Shown one piece after another: positions 54,854 through 63,837 of a stretch of DNA of 64,000 nt. The number at the start of each line of letters is the position of its first letter. The first letter of the stretch is position 1. The position numbers were made by a program, and so were the translations under genes. Origin of the DNA: CSP1-5 sp964348275 (GTDB taxonomy: Bacteria; Methylomirabilota; Methylomirabilia; Methylomirabilales; CSP1-5); assembly GCA_964348275.1 (NCBI GenBank), contig CAYGBT010000002.1, forward strand, positions 61,958-125,957, given 5' to 3'. The notes under the pieces are model-generated. The model ran no database searches. It was not told the DNA's origin and saw only the letters and a program-made list of their open reading frames with translations.

Positions 54854-56128
54854 GTGACCTCACCTAGAGACTATCTGGCGGTCTTTACCAATCACCGTGT
54901 CGGCGTCGTATTAATCCTTGGTTTCTCCTCCGGACTGCCACTCGCCCTAACGAGTGGGACCTTGCAGGCGTGGATGGCAGTGGTTGGTGTAGACCTACGT
55001 ACCATCGGTATTTTCACTCTTGTCGGTTTGCCCTACATATTCAAATTTCTTTGGGCCCCGATTATGGATCGCTTCGTACCGCGGTGGCTCGGAAGGCGGC
55101 GTGGATGGATGATTCTGACGCAACTTGGTTTGATGCTCAGCATCGCCGCCATGGCCTACTCCTCTCCCCAACACGCGCCTTTATTTGTGGCAGTGCTGGC
55201 GTTGATCGTCGCGTTTACCTCGGCCTCCCAGGACATCGTATTCGATGCTTACCGAACTGATGTTCTCCGTGAGCGCGAACGGGGTATTGGAGCAGCCGTG
55301 TCGGTGCTAGGCTACCGCATCGCTATGCTCGTGTCCGGAGCGCTCGCCTTAATGTTGTCCGACCAAATCGGTTGGCAGAACACCTACCTGTTAATGGCCG
55401 GATTAATGGCGGTCGGTGTACTAGGTGCCCTATATGGCCCAGAACCCGACTTTCAAGCGAAACCGCCACAAAGCCTGCAAGAAGCGGTGGCGGGCCCGTT
55501 GCAAGAATTCTTCTCCCGCCCGGCCGCAATCTCGCTATTGGTGTTGATCGTACTGTACAAACTTGGAGACGCGTTTGCCGGGTCGTTGACAACGGCTTTC
55601 TTGATCCGTGGCGTAGAGTTTTCGGCCACGGAAGTAGGCGCGATAAACAAGGGCATGGGCCTGTTCGCGACTATCATCGGGGCACTGTTCGGGGGCGGCC
55701 TGATGGTCCAGCTGGGCCTTTACCGCTCGTTGCTTGCATTTGGCGTACTCCAGGCGGTATCGAATCTATCATTTATGGTGCTCGCGTGGATGGGCAAGAG
55801 TTATTCAATGATGGTATTCGCCGTGGCCTTTGAAAATTTGAGTGGTGGGATGGGAACAGCAGCTTTTGTCGCGTTGCTCATGTCACTGTGCAACAACCGT
55901 TACACGGCGACCCAGTTCGCTTTGTTGTCGGCGCTTGCATCGCTGGGACGGGTGTTCGTCGGGCCGCCATCGGGATTCCTCGTGGAATGGGTGGGCTGGA
56001 TAGCCTTCTTTTTTGTTACTTTCCTGGTCGCTCTACCTGGCGTCCTGCTGTTATGGGTCATGCGCAGGCAGGTACGAGATTTACAGGACCTAAAAGTTGC
56101 TGCGCCTGCCACGGCAAGACCCGGTTGA
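54854..56128 (+). CDS. ampG: AmpG-type muropeptide permease (MFS)
   Basis: 424 residues with about 12-14 membrane segments. N-terminal FSSGLPLALTSGTLQAWM and DLRTIGIFTLVGLPYIFKFLWAPIMDR are AmpG signatures, then GRRRGWM and SASQDIVFDAYRTDVL. Imports anhydromuropeptides for recycling, consistent with the MltB gene nearby. GTG start. The lower GC of this gene and the adjacent remnants point to transfer. Confidence 0.9.
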   Translation: MTSPRDYLAVFTNHRVGVVLILGFSSGLPLALTSGTLQAWMAVVGVDLRTIGIFTLVGLPYIFKFLWAPIMDRFVPRWLGRRRGWMILTQLGLMLSIAAMAYSSPQHAPLFVAVLALIVAFTSASQDIVFDAYRTDVLRERERGIGAAVSVLGYRIAMLVSGALALMLSDQIGWQNTYLLMAGLMAVGVLGALYGPEPDFQAKPPQSLQEAVAGPLQEFFSRPAAISLLVLIVLYKLGDAFAGSLTTAFLIRGVEFSATEVGAINKGMGLFATIIGALFGGGLMVQLGLYRSLLAFGVLQAVSNLSFMVLAWMGKSYSMMVFAVAFENLSGGMGTAAFVALLMSLCNNRYTATQFALLSALASLGRVFVGPPSGFLVEWVGWIAFFFVTFLVALPGVLLLWVMRRQVRDLQDLKVAAPATARPG

Positions 56129-56249
56129 AAATGAATTTCGGCCCAACGCAACACAGCCAAATTAATGTTTGTCAATTCGGCTTTACGCCGAAAACCGTAT
56201 ACAACCCGATCTCTCTGGCAGTTCTTGACACCATGTATTCTTGGCCCAA

Positions 56250-56554
56250 ATGAACATTCAAGGTCATACCGCAAAAACTGGGTCAAGCTGGCTCAGAAGA
56301 TCTACGAAGTGGATCCCCTTGCCTGCTCAAAATGCCAGGGGCAAATGCGGTTTATCAACTTTATTGAGGACCAGGAGGTCATCAAAACGATATTCAAACA
56401 TCTAGGACTCTGGCTGGTCAAAGGAAAACCCCCGCCAATGGCCAATGCGCCACCCACAGAATTTCAAATTGATCGTTCAGATGCACAGTTTCCGTCCTCT
56501 GACGGATACCTTTACCGCGACCCTGAATACTCTGTGGATGTGTGTGCATCCTGA
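56250..56554 (+). mobile_element. Remnant of an IS91-like transposase C-terminus
   Basis: In frame: SYRKNWVKLAQKIYEVDPLACSKCQGQMRFINFIEDQEVIKTIFKHLGLW and PPPMANAPP, then a short tail with stop. WxxLIQKIYEVDPLxCPKCxGxMR is the zinc-binding end typical of IS91-family-like transposases as I remember them. No HUH domain or ends remain. It separates ampG from mltB; the following 56555-56767 shows no gene. Confidence 0.6.
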
Positions 56555-56767
56555 TTTCACGTCCTGGAAAGAAAGGAAGTGGCCGCGATCTTGAGGGGGG
56601 CACCGCTTCTAAGCGTGCCTTCACGTTCACAACCCGGTTGCGCATAGGTTGCGTTTTCGGGTCACGAAAGCGTACATCTTGCTGCGTCCGGCGCACCCCG
56701 GAAGATTCTAAGCAGGGTCAAAAAGCCGGTAGCCGATGAGATGGGCGGTCCGTTAGCGACAGGATGT

Positions 56768-57772
56768 TCACTCCCTTGGTGCTTTGATAGCGCTGCGCTC
56801 TCTGAGGATCTCCTGGCTGAGCTGGTGGACCGCCATCGCGTACAAGGCGCTCCGGTTGTACTGGGTGATTACGTAGAAGTTGTGCAGACCGATCCAGTAT
56901 TCGGGACTACTCTCGGCCTCTAAAGAAATCAGCGTGGCAGGATCGTCGCCCGGGAGATCGTCCTCCGAGATGATTCCGTATCGTCGCATGTGGCTCAGGC
57001 TGATGCGGGGCTCGATATCCTGGCTCAGGAACGATTGGTACTCTTCTCCACTGATGCGGGCACGGCTGGCCACGGCCTGCTTCGGTGTCCAACCATGCGC
57101 CTGTAGGTAGTTCGCCACGCTGCCAATAATGTCGGCGATGTTGTACAAGAGGTCCCGTCGACCGTCGCCATCGAAATCCACCGCATAGCGCCGGTAGCTA
57201 CTGGCGATGAACTGCGCAGGTCCTATGGCGCCCGCGTATGAGCCTGTGAGTGAAAGGGGGTTAAAGCCTTCCTCCCGTGTCAGCAGCAGGTACTCCTCCA
57301 GTTCCTGTAGGAAGAAGGGACTGCGCGGCGGATATGCAAAGGCCAGCGTGGTCAGGGATTCGAGAACCGGGTGGACTCCCGTGGTTCTGCCATAGTGTGT
57401 CTCGACGCCGAGAATCGCGACGATAATCTCCGACGGCACCCCGTAGACTGTCTCGGCACGTGCCAGAGTCTCCTCATGGGCGTTCCAGAACTCGACCCCA
57501 CCGCGAATGCGGGTTTGGTTGACGAAAAGAGGCCGGTATTCGTGCCAGGGTTTAGCCTCCGCCGGGTTGGAGATGGCCGCAATCACGCCCGGCCGGGGAC
57601 CGATCCGGCCGAAGAGGCGGGCCAATGCTCCCCGGCTGAAGCTATGCTTGTCCGCCATCTCCTCGATGAACGCCCACAGGGCCCCCCGGTTGACAAGGGG
57701 CTCCGCAAGGCTGGGCGACCCCACAGTTGCTAAGAGGAGTAAGACCGTCACCGCGCAAAGCGTGGTTCGCAC
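56768..57772 (-). CDS. mltB: Lytic murein transglycosylase B
   Basis: 334 residues. Signal peptide (VTVLLLLATVGSPSLAEP). Catalytic region EIIVAILGVETHYGRTTGV (Glu in VETHYG) and GAIGPAQFIASSYRRYAVDFDGDGRRDL. Cleaves peptidoglycan to 1,6-anhydro products that AmpG imports. No lipobox cysteine, so soluble periplasmic form. GTG start with GGAGGAATTGAC upstream. The 57773-58055 gap has no gene. Confidence 0.93.
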   Translation of the reverse strand: MRTTLCAVTVLLLLATVGSPSLAEPLVNRGALWAFIEEMADKHSFSRGALARLFGRIGPRPGVIAAISNPAEAKPWHEYRPLFVNQTRIRGGVEFWNAHEETLARAETVYGVPSEIIVAILGVETHYGRTTGVHPVLESLTTLAFAYPPRSPFFLQELEEYLLLTREEGFNPLSLTGSYAGAIGPAQFIASSYRRYAVDFDGDGRRDLLYNIADIIGSVANYLQAHGWTPKQAVASRARISGEEYQSFLSQDIEPRISLSHMRRYGIISEDDLPGDDPATLISLEAESSPEYWIGLHNFYVITQYNRSALYAMAVHQLSQEILRERSAIKAPRE

Positions 57773-58055
57773 GTCAATTCCTCCGTCGTCATACTTGGTA
57801 AAAGCCCTGACCTGCTATTCAACCAGGTATAATAGTATAAGAAGAAGAGACGATTGAGAAAAGAAGCAACTCGAGGCTCGCGATAAGAGGTCTGTGGGAA
57901 TCAAGAGCAAGAGGGCCAGTCTGAGACTGAAGCTTAGAAGGGTCCAACTGCAACTCTGCTTAGGTTTCCCAGTTACACGACGGTGTAGAAAACGGAAACC
58001 TCTTCAACAAAGAACCAGGCCTTTAGTGGTCCACTTCTAGCCGTCTGTGGCGATC

Positions 58056-58301
58056 CTACGCAGCACGCCGTCCCAAGCGAGGCAATAGCCGGAAAGCCGT
58101 GAGGGACGAGGAGCAAATGCCGTTGACGCAGCGATATACGCGAAAGACAAGTCGTTGGCTCTTCCCGGTGGGGATCAAATAGCAGCCGCAGTTCGGGCAC
58201 AGACGGCGGTCGCTGAAATGCTTTTCCACATACTCGCAGATCTCCTCGCGAGTGCTCAGGATCTCGCGGTCTGGACCGAGAAAGAGATAATCCGTATTCA
58301 T
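58056..58301 (-). CDS. Small zinc-ribbon-like protein
   Basis: 81 residues. MNTDYLFLGPDREILSTREE then CPNCGCYLIP and later RCVNGIC, four or five cysteines for one zinc. GTGGAGGTCCC lies before ATG 58301. Not recognised. A longer upstream form is unlikely. Confidence 0.6.
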   Translation of the reverse strand: MNTDYLFLGPDREILSTREEICEYVEKHFSDRRLCPNCGCYLIPTGKSQRLVFRVYRCVNGICSSSLTAFRLLPRLGRRAA

Positions 58302-58486
58302 GGGACCTCCACGGTGTCCATACGGCTTTACCTTGACCTCTTCCTCCACCGCGCTTGGGCGGCTTTGCGGGCAATCTGCTGCCGCCGTTTTGGCTGGAGC
58401 ATTTACTAAAATTATAACAAGGCTTGGAACGAACGGCAAGTAACCGATTCATTGACCATCCGAAGCCGATGGAGGGTCTAGACCGC

Positions 58487-58615
58487 TTGACACCCCTGGC
58501 CCTGTCGGCGATACTCAAGGTCCAAAGGAGACACATGGATGGAACCGGGGTGAAGGGTAACACCAGGATGAGTAAACAACAGCCCTCGCGGCGGCATGCA
58601 GCAGGGCTTTTTTGT
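58487..58615 (+). ncRNA. Leader element copy G (MEPG frame)
   Basis: -35 TTGACA (58487-58492), N17, -10 GATACT (58510-58515), SD AAAGGAG, ATG GAA CCG GGG TGA (58539-58553). Terminator: AGCCCTCGCGGCGGC hairpin with AGCAGGGCTTTTTT (end about 58615). Overlapping ATG at 58535 opens a longer frame of 27 codons through the terminator. No gene follows closely, so this copy may be a free small RNA. Confidence 0.7.
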
Positions 58616-58693
58616 TAGCCGCTCTCCTCGCCCTCGTCGCCGCCAATCCGGCCTTCGCCCTCCCCGGGAAGCTTCAAAGCCACGAACACACAC

Positions 58694-58768
58694 CTACTTC
58701 AGGGGGATGGCTGTGATGGCTGCATAGAGAACGAGTATGCCAAAGATGAAGAGTAGTAGCTGGTCCAT
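58694..58768 (-). CDS. Tiny membrane peptide (24 residues)
   Basis: ATG 58768 encodes MDQLLLFIFGILVLYAAITA then IPLK, a single hydrophobic helix. AAAGGACGG is a fair ribosome site. Similar in kind to the 51767-51847 peptide. Confidence 0.4.
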   Translation of the reverse strand: MDQLLLFIFGILVLYAAITAIPLK

Positions 58769-58847
58769 TGGAGCCGTCCTTTAATTGATGGTTGTTTTGA
58801 AGTGATGCAACTTTGGTGCCACGCTACTAGTGTCTAGGAAACCCCGC

Positions 58848-58977
58848 ATGAACGCCTGGCTGGTGAAGTACGGGTACGCCCAGATAATGACGGTGCCCTC
58901 CAATGTGAAGTACCAGGAGCCGTTTCTGACGCTCCAGCAGGAGGTGAAGGATACTGGACGGGGGCTATGGAGGTGAC
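58848..58977 (+). pseudogene. C-terminal fragment of a thermonuclease-like protein
   Basis: Reads MNAWLVKYGYAQIMTVPSNV then KYQEPFLTLQQEVKDTGRGLW, the end of a staphylococcal-nuclease-fold protein; no catalytic half. Companion to 8552-8670. Confidence 0.6.
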
Positions 58978-59035
58978 GCATCGCATGAGGCTCGGTATTG
59001 AAAGCGGTCCATTGCCCCTAGAAGGAGATAACGAC

Positions 59036-59251
59036 ATGCCAACGGAGTGGCTCCAAAACGAAATCCTCAAACGCGCCCTCGAACAGGGCCTTGACCTCAC
59101 CCTGGATCCCCAGGACGTCCCGCGCCTGAAGCGCTGGATTGCACGGGAAGTCTTTGGCCTAGAGCAGGAAGACGCGATTCATGCGGTCTTGGAAGACCGG
59201 GTCATTCTAAAGGCCCTTCTTTTGGAGGAGAAAGGGACGGACAGGCAGTGA
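59036..59251 (+). CDS. Small acidic helical protein
   Basis: 71 residues starting MPTEWLQNEILKRALEQG; alternate charged and hydrophobic residues suggest a helical bundle. Not recognised. AGAAGGAGATAACG precedes ATG 59036. Confidence 0.6.
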   Translation: MPTEWLQNEILKRALEQGLDLTLDPQDVPRLKRWIAREVFGLEQEDAIHAVLEDRVILKALLLEEKGTDRQ

Positions 59252-59464
59252 CAGGACGAGATTTTCATAAACTCCGGAGACATCGGACTACCCTGGCATA
59301 TACTCCCTCACGCGCTCATTGGTCTGTTTCTGAAGCTCGAGCGGGAAACCCGGATGCTGGCGGATGGCGGTATCGACTATACTCCCCCCATGGTGCGAGG
59401 TTCAGACCACCTTCTCTCCTGCCGCAGGCTGGACCTCACGGAGCGGAAGAAAAGGAGAGGTTGA

Positions 59465-59551
59465 GCGATCGCCAAGAAGTACGCTGAGCTGCGGGCGAAA
59501 ATGTCGCCGGAGTCGCGGCGGCGCGCGCAGGTCAAGGCGGAGGAGCACCTC
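59465..59551 (+). pseudogene. Antitoxin-like N-terminal fragment
   Basis: Encodes AIAKKYAELRAKMSPESRRR, like the linker of HigA-type antitoxins (KKYSELRAKMSPE). The HTH half is absent and no start is visible. It runs in frame into the LuxR-type gene, a junction of two gene pieces. Confidence 0.45.
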
Positions 59552-59770
59552 ATGATGACAAAGAGGAACAGATCTACAAGGCTAACATCGCGCGAGCGAG
59601 AGATACTTCGGCTAATAGCAGAAGGTTACTCCGCAAAGAAAATAGGTTCTCGGTTGAAGATCTCTGCTAGAACGGTTGAATATCATAAGTACCATCTGAG
59701 GGACCTTCTAAAACTTCGATCCACTGCCGACTTGATCCGTTATGCGGTGAAACACGGTATCGTGGAGTGA
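59552..59770 (+). CDS. LuxR/NarL-type DNA-binding domain only
   Basis: 72 residues, RLTSREREILRLIAEGYSAKKIGSRLKISARTVEYHKYHL is a complete GerE helix-turn-helix. No receiver or sensor domain. GGAGGAGCACC precedes the ATG at 59552. Either a small regulator or the end of a truncated gene. Confidence 0.65.
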   Translation: MMTKRNRSTRLTSREREILRLIAEGYSAKKIGSRLKISARTVEYHKYHLRDLLKLRSTADLIRYAVKHGIVE

Positions 59771-59896
59771 GACTTGCGAACTTAGTTGTGTATGATCTGC
59801 GTCCCCGATATCCAACGCAAAGAGGAGCCACCTCAAGCGGTTGCCGCACAGGAATGCCCGCGTCCTGAAATGACCATACGAGGCTCAGGGGATACT

Positions 59897-60079
59897 ATGG
59901 CCCAAAAACTTGATCCACGGAGGGAACTCGCCACCTTCCAGGAACTGGTCTTGTCCCCGATGTACGAGCAGGAAGCCACCCGCCCCATACTGGTACAAAA
60001 GGGCCTCCTCTCCGAGGCAGTGCTGCTGGAGGAGATCAATGTGATGCGGCGGGAGTTGGAGGCAAAATGGAGACGCTAG
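59897..60079 (+). CDS. Small helical protein of unknown family
   Basis: 60 residues: MAQKLDPRRELATFQELVLS and then LVQKGLLSEAVLLEEINVMRRELEAKWRR. A frameshifted second copy of its end lies at 60745-60839. Function unknown. Confidence 0.55.
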   Translation: MAQKLDPRRELATFQELVLSPMYEQEATRPILVQKGLLSEAVLLEEINVMRRELEAKWRR

Positions 60080-60230
60080 CGTGTGCGGACGGTTCAGTCT
60101 AAGGACGGCAGGCAGAAACGCAACGGTTAAGCTTTCGGAGTCGTACCGTCATTCGTATGGGATGTCCGGCTAGAGTTTGACGCGCAGTACCAAGCTTGAC
60201 CGCCGAACCGGATAGCCGAGGAGAAGTAGA

Positions 60231-60728
60231 ATGTTGCCTCCTGGTCATCCCGATCCTAAGTGGATGAGAGAGGCAATCCGCGTTGCCAAGGAATCGAGAG
60301 AGCGGGGCGACTACGCCTTCGGCGCTGTCCTCGTCAAAGACGGCAAGATCGTTACTGCCTCGGGCAACAAGGTCATCACGTACCGCGACCCGACCGGGCA
60401 TGCAGAGCTCAACTGCCTCAGGAAGGCGGCGATGAGGGAGGGGCACCGGCACTTGGAGCCGGGCGCGGTCCTTTACACCACCCACGCTCCGTGCCCGATG
60501 TGCCTCGCTGCCTGTGTATGGATCAAGGTCTCCGGCCTCATCTACGGAGCCTACCAGCGGGATATTCGCGCGTGGGCCACGGAACATGCCGGGCCAACTT
60601 ATACATGGAGGTCGGTATCCGCTGAGCCCGAAGAGATGTACCGGCAGTTCCTTTGGGAAGCGCATCCAGACCTCGAGATAGTCGGAGGATTCCTGGCCGA
60701 CGAGTGCAGGGGTTTATTTCACGATTGA
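60231..60728 (+). CDS. Cytidine/guanine deaminase-family enzyme
   Basis: 165 residues. Zinc sites GHAELNC (HAE) and PCPMCLAAC (PCxxC). Resembles nucleoside or guanine deaminases. AGGAGAAGTAGA precedes ATG. C-terminal part (YRQFLWEAHPDLEIVGG) is compatible with guanine deaminase. Substrate not settled. Confidence 0.85.
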   Translation: MLPPGHPDPKWMREAIRVAKESRERGDYAFGAVLVKDGKIVTASGNKVITYRDPTGHAELNCLRKAAMREGHRHLEPGAVLYTTHAPCPMCLAACVWIKVSGLIYGAYQRDIRAWATEHAGPTYTWRSVSAEPEEMYRQFLWEAHPDLEIVGGFLADECRGLFHD

Positions 60729-60744
60729 CACGCGTGCCCTCCCT

Positions 60745-60839
60745 CAGGTGCTAGTACGAAAGGCGCTGCTGACCAACGAGCGGTGTTCGAGGATATCAAA
60801 GCGGTGCGGCGGGAGTTGGAGGGGAAGCGAGGGAGCTAG
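60745..60839 (+). pseudogene. Frameshifted second copy of the 59897 protein end
   Basis: VLVRKALLTNE then, after a one-base shift, AVFEDIKAVRRELEGKRGS and TAG. Mirrors ILVQKGLLSEAVLLEEINVMRRELEAK. Confidence 0.45.
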
Positions 60840-60850
60840 GGAAGGCAGTG

Positions 60851-61759
60851 ATGAACGAGCCAACGATGGAAACCCTGGTACGACGGCTGGACCGGGTAGA
60901 GCGAGAGAACCGCCGCTTAAAAAGGGCCGGAATCGTAGCCCTCGGTGTGATCGCCGCCGTGGTGCTTATAGGGCAGGCCATATCGAGCAAGGTGGCTGAA
61001 GCACAAGCTCCTGATCTGGCTGCCACCAAGAATGCCGAGCTGCCCGTGTACTCTCGGATGGATAGAACCAGCAGCGTGCTGCATACGCTCAAGCGGGGAG
61101 ACCTCGTGGAGATCGACTTTGTCGTCAGAACACCCGAGGGTGCCTGGTGCGGCGTCACGGAGATAGGGGGCAGGAAGACGTCCGGCTTCGTGCGATGCGA
61201 ACACTTGGAGCGAAGGCCAACCAGGCCGTCAGAGCCCCTCCACTTAACAGAGGAGCCGGCCCCGAAGCCGATGGCCAAGGTGCCTGAGCCCGAGGTCGAG
61301 AGGGAGAAGCAATACAGCGTCCAAGTTGCTACTTTGGTCGTTGAGCGGAACGCCCGCATCCTCAAGAAACGCCTGGAGAAGCTCGGATATACTCCGGTCA
61401 TCCGCATGACCACGGCCCCCATCACCCGCCATAGAGTCTATGGGGGGGAGTTCAGCAGTCGCGAGGAGGCGGAGCGAACCGCGCGCCGACTGAACGTGGA
61501 CGGGTTCTCCGCGAACCTGGTCGAACTCGAAGATGGGAAGTTCGGTCTAGACGTCGGGTCGTCCTTTCGGCTGAACGAGGCCATCGATTTGGCCCGCAGT
61601 CTACAAACGAAGAATTACACCCCCAGGATCCTCTCCAAGGCGACCCCCACCTCGGTGCACGTCGTGCGCGTTGGAGCATATGAATACCGATCGGAGGCCC
61701 GCGAGGTGCTCGAGGCTCTCAAAAGCCAAGGATTCGAGCCTCTTATCGTGAGCCAATGA
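60851..61759 (+). CDS. SPOR-domain inner-membrane protein
   Basis: About 302 residues. One membrane helix (AGIVALGVIAAVVLIGQ), then an SH3-like stretch (LPVYSRMDRTSSVLHTLKRGDLVEI), a Pro-rich linker, then two SPOR domains (YSVQVATLVVERNARILKKRLEKLGYTPVI; VHVVRVGAYEYRSEAREVLEALKSQGF). SPOR binds denuded glycan strands at the septum. Start ATG 60851. Confidence 0.85.
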   Translation: MNEPTMETLVRRLDRVERENRRLKRAGIVALGVIAAVVLIGQAISSKVAEAQAPDLAATKNAELPVYSRMDRTSSVLHTLKRGDLVEIDFVVRTPEGAWCGVTEIGGRKTSGFVRCEHLERRPTRPSEPLHLTEEPAPKPMAKVPEPEVEREKQYSVQVATLVVERNARILKKRLEKLGYTPVIRMTTAPITRHRVYGGEFSSREEAERTARRLNVDGFSANLVELEDGKFGLDVGSSFRLNEAIDLARSLQTKNYTPRILSKATPTSVHVVRVGAYEYRSEAREVLEALKSQGFEPLIVSQ

Positions 61760-61987
61760 TATTCTTCACGGAGCCGGGAATAACTGACCGACAGGCTACG
61801 ATGTTTTGCGTCCGCGACGGGCTAATCATCACCAGTGAGGCCAGTCGGGCCTGAGTTTGCTCGACCAGAACGGCAAGGTCATCTGGAGCGCACCTCAGGA
61901 GACCGGAAGCTCACAGTTACATTTCAGCTACATTCGGGCCAGGTGGGGGTTGACTCCCACCAGATAACCGTGCAGAATCACTAACGT

Positions 61988-62063
61988 GACCCGTTAGCTC
62001 AGTTGGTAGAGCACCTGCCTTTTAAGCAGGGGGCCGCAGGTTCGAATCCTGCACGGGTCACCA
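61988..62063 (+). tRNA. tRNA-Lys (anticodon TTT)
   Basis: Acceptor GACCCGT pairs with ACGGGTC; D arm, anticodon stem CCTGC/GCAGG with loop CTTTTAA, and T arm GCAGG-TTCGAAT-CCTGC all fit. CCA is encoded. Anticodon TTT. Confidence 0.97.
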
Positions 62064-62289
62064 CCGGGATTACATACCTCCCTAACCATACCTTTCCAAG
62101 GCATTGTTCGGGTCCCCAGGACCCTCCCCGACTCGTAAAAAAAACAGGTCGAGAAGACCCCGTTTGTGGCTCTGAGCGCCTCTTTGACGGCCTCGCTGTG
62201 CAAACAGACTCTAGGCTCTGGTGTGTACCCGAGGGGAGGGGGTCGATACCCGTCTTGGGTTTTGATTGGATCTGAGAGGCGCTGATTGG

Positions 62290-62600
62290 ACCGTGGTGGG
62301 CAAAGTCGAGGGTAGTGTCTGCTTACGAATCCCCTGAAAACACCACGGGCGCCGAGGGTGCCCCCGACGCCCGTGGAATAGTGGGTATAGTTTACTTCCT
62401 TCGGCTCCGTTTCCCAGGTTACCGCTCGAACTAGGCGCGTATCTGCCGACGATCCTCACGGCGTCGAAGCCCTGGATGGGCGTGCCGTAGAATGTCTCCC
62501 CCGTAAGGCAGGCTTCGGTGTCCTCCTGGGCTAGTCCTGTTCCCTGTGTTCGGAAGTGGAACAATAGGTCGCCGTCGCCCGACAGACCGAGAACCTATCA
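62290..62600 (-). pseudogene. C-terminal remnant of a secreted repeat protein
   Basis: On the minus strand: SGDGDLLFHFRTQGTGLAQEDTEACLTGETFYGTPIQGFDAVRIVG, the kind of C-terminal motif seen in calcium-binding secreted proteins. No start or upstream domain. Confidence 0.45.
62336..62376 (-). terminator. Intrinsic terminator
   Basis: CCACGGGCG (62343-62351) with CGCCCGTGG (62368-62376), followed on the minus strand by TTTTC. Confidence 0.7.
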
Positions 62601-62674
62601 CTTCCCGCACACGGCGTAAGGCTGGAAGCTACTCGATCTTCGACTTGAGAATGAGGTCCTCGAGGACCGGTCAC

Positions 62675-62905
62675 CTAGAACGCAAAGAGCACCATATAGA
62701 GGAGGGGAATCCCCACCAAGAGTAGGAAGCCCCCGGTGAGGCGAGGCTGCCTCCCGAGAACCGTATCCAGCGTGAGGACTGACCGATTGATGCCCTCGCT
62801 CAGCTTGTGCACGAAAGCAGGGGTGAAAAGGTACAGGAGCCCGAACAAGGTACAGCCAATGGCTCCAGAGACGACGAGTATGCGGAAGAGTGTTAGTTGC
62901 TCCAT
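62675..62905 (-). CDS. Small membrane protein
   Basis: 76 residues with two hydrophobic helices (RILVVSGAIGCTLFGLLYLF; GGFLLLVGIPLLYMVLFAF). Not recognised. AGGAGGACAAGG before ATG 62905. The following 62906-63594 shows no gene or repeat I can support. Confidence 0.6.
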   Translation of the reverse strand: MEQLTLFRILVVSGAIGCTLFGLLYLFTPAFVHKLSEGINRSVLTLDTVLGRQPRLTGGFLLLVGIPLLYMVLFAF

Positions 62906-63594
62906 CCTTGTCCTCCTATCGTAAGGGGCTTTTTATTTGCGGATACGTGATAGAGGGGTAACCGCGAAGAAGAAGGTCTGCCCATCCGTGCTGTCGCCCC
63001 TCCCGGACCAAGCCCGCCGAGTATCCCTATCCAGTTCAACGGAATTCTTCGCTGACTTCGCCTCCGGGTCATGTAGATTCCCTCCAATGAGGGATGGCAG
63101 TCGAAATCAGAACTTTCAGACAGACGATGCGACTCCCGTGCCAAGAACTCGGAAAGTGAGAACGACGACGTAACCTGTTGAATTTTCATGCTCAACTTGG
63201 CCATAGAGCCATTTTTCCTGGCGAAATTTGGTCCTGGGGGAGGGGGGATATCTGCCATGCTGTCAGTGGGTGACCGCAAGATGAATGGTTTGTCACGCAG
63301 GAGGTAACCCCTATTTCAGCCCCTGCCGATAACTAGGGACAAGTGACGCACTCGAAGGAGGTCCTTCCCGCGCTGATGCCCAGCCTCACAGACCTTACCG
63401 GACTAGATTCAATAGCCAACCTCCCGTGATAGTAGCCACAGTGTAGCCGGAAACTGACTCCTTGTCCCGCCAGCACGGTTCAACGTACCGCAGTCCGTGA
63501 CCATCGCTATGTCCCTCGTTCAGCGAGGGATTGGACCTGAGCAGCAGCGCAATGCCGGCCTGTCAGATCGGTGGCCCACGACAGCAATTTCGGC

Positions 63595-63623
63595 TTGGCA
63601 CGGGCACACGTATCAGCTATATG
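63595..63623 (+). promoter_or_regulatory. Probable promoter of the PilZ gene at 63838
   Basis: TTGGCA (63595-63600), 17-bp spacer, TATATG (63618-63623), about 215 bases ahead of the gene and upstream of a leader-type terminator. Confidence 0.4.
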
Positions 63624-63689
63624 GTGACCCACATCATATGGAAGTATGATCCGTCTCATATTTGTGTGGACATTTAAGCTTCACGAGGC

Positions 63690-63810
63690 GGGCTACAATG
63701 GAACTAGTGACCACCGTTTCCTACCCCCGACCTCAGGCAATCGACGGTGCACCAAACATTCAGACGCCTTCTCGGGTGGAACACGGCCCGGGCGGGCGTT
63801 TTGCTTTTGA
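63690..63810 (+). ncRNA. Leader element copy I upstream of PilZ
   Basis: ATGGAACTAGTGA stands where ATGGAACCGGGGTGA is expected, so two bases are lost and the short frame instead runs on to the PilZ start. CAGGCAATCGACGGTGCACC follows, then terminator stem CGCCTTCTCGGG with CCCGGGCGGGCG and TTTTGCTTTT (63765-63808). Confidence 0.55.
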
Positions 63811-63837
63811 GAAGGGACTCACACCGAGGACATCGCC

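Noticed and set aside
60099..60665. Minus-strand frame of 188 codons
   Set aside because: Antisense shadow of the deaminase gene, which has all catalytic motifs.
62893..63279. Minus-strand 128-codon frame
   Set aside because: Composition not protein-like and no ribosome site; overlaps a small gene start.
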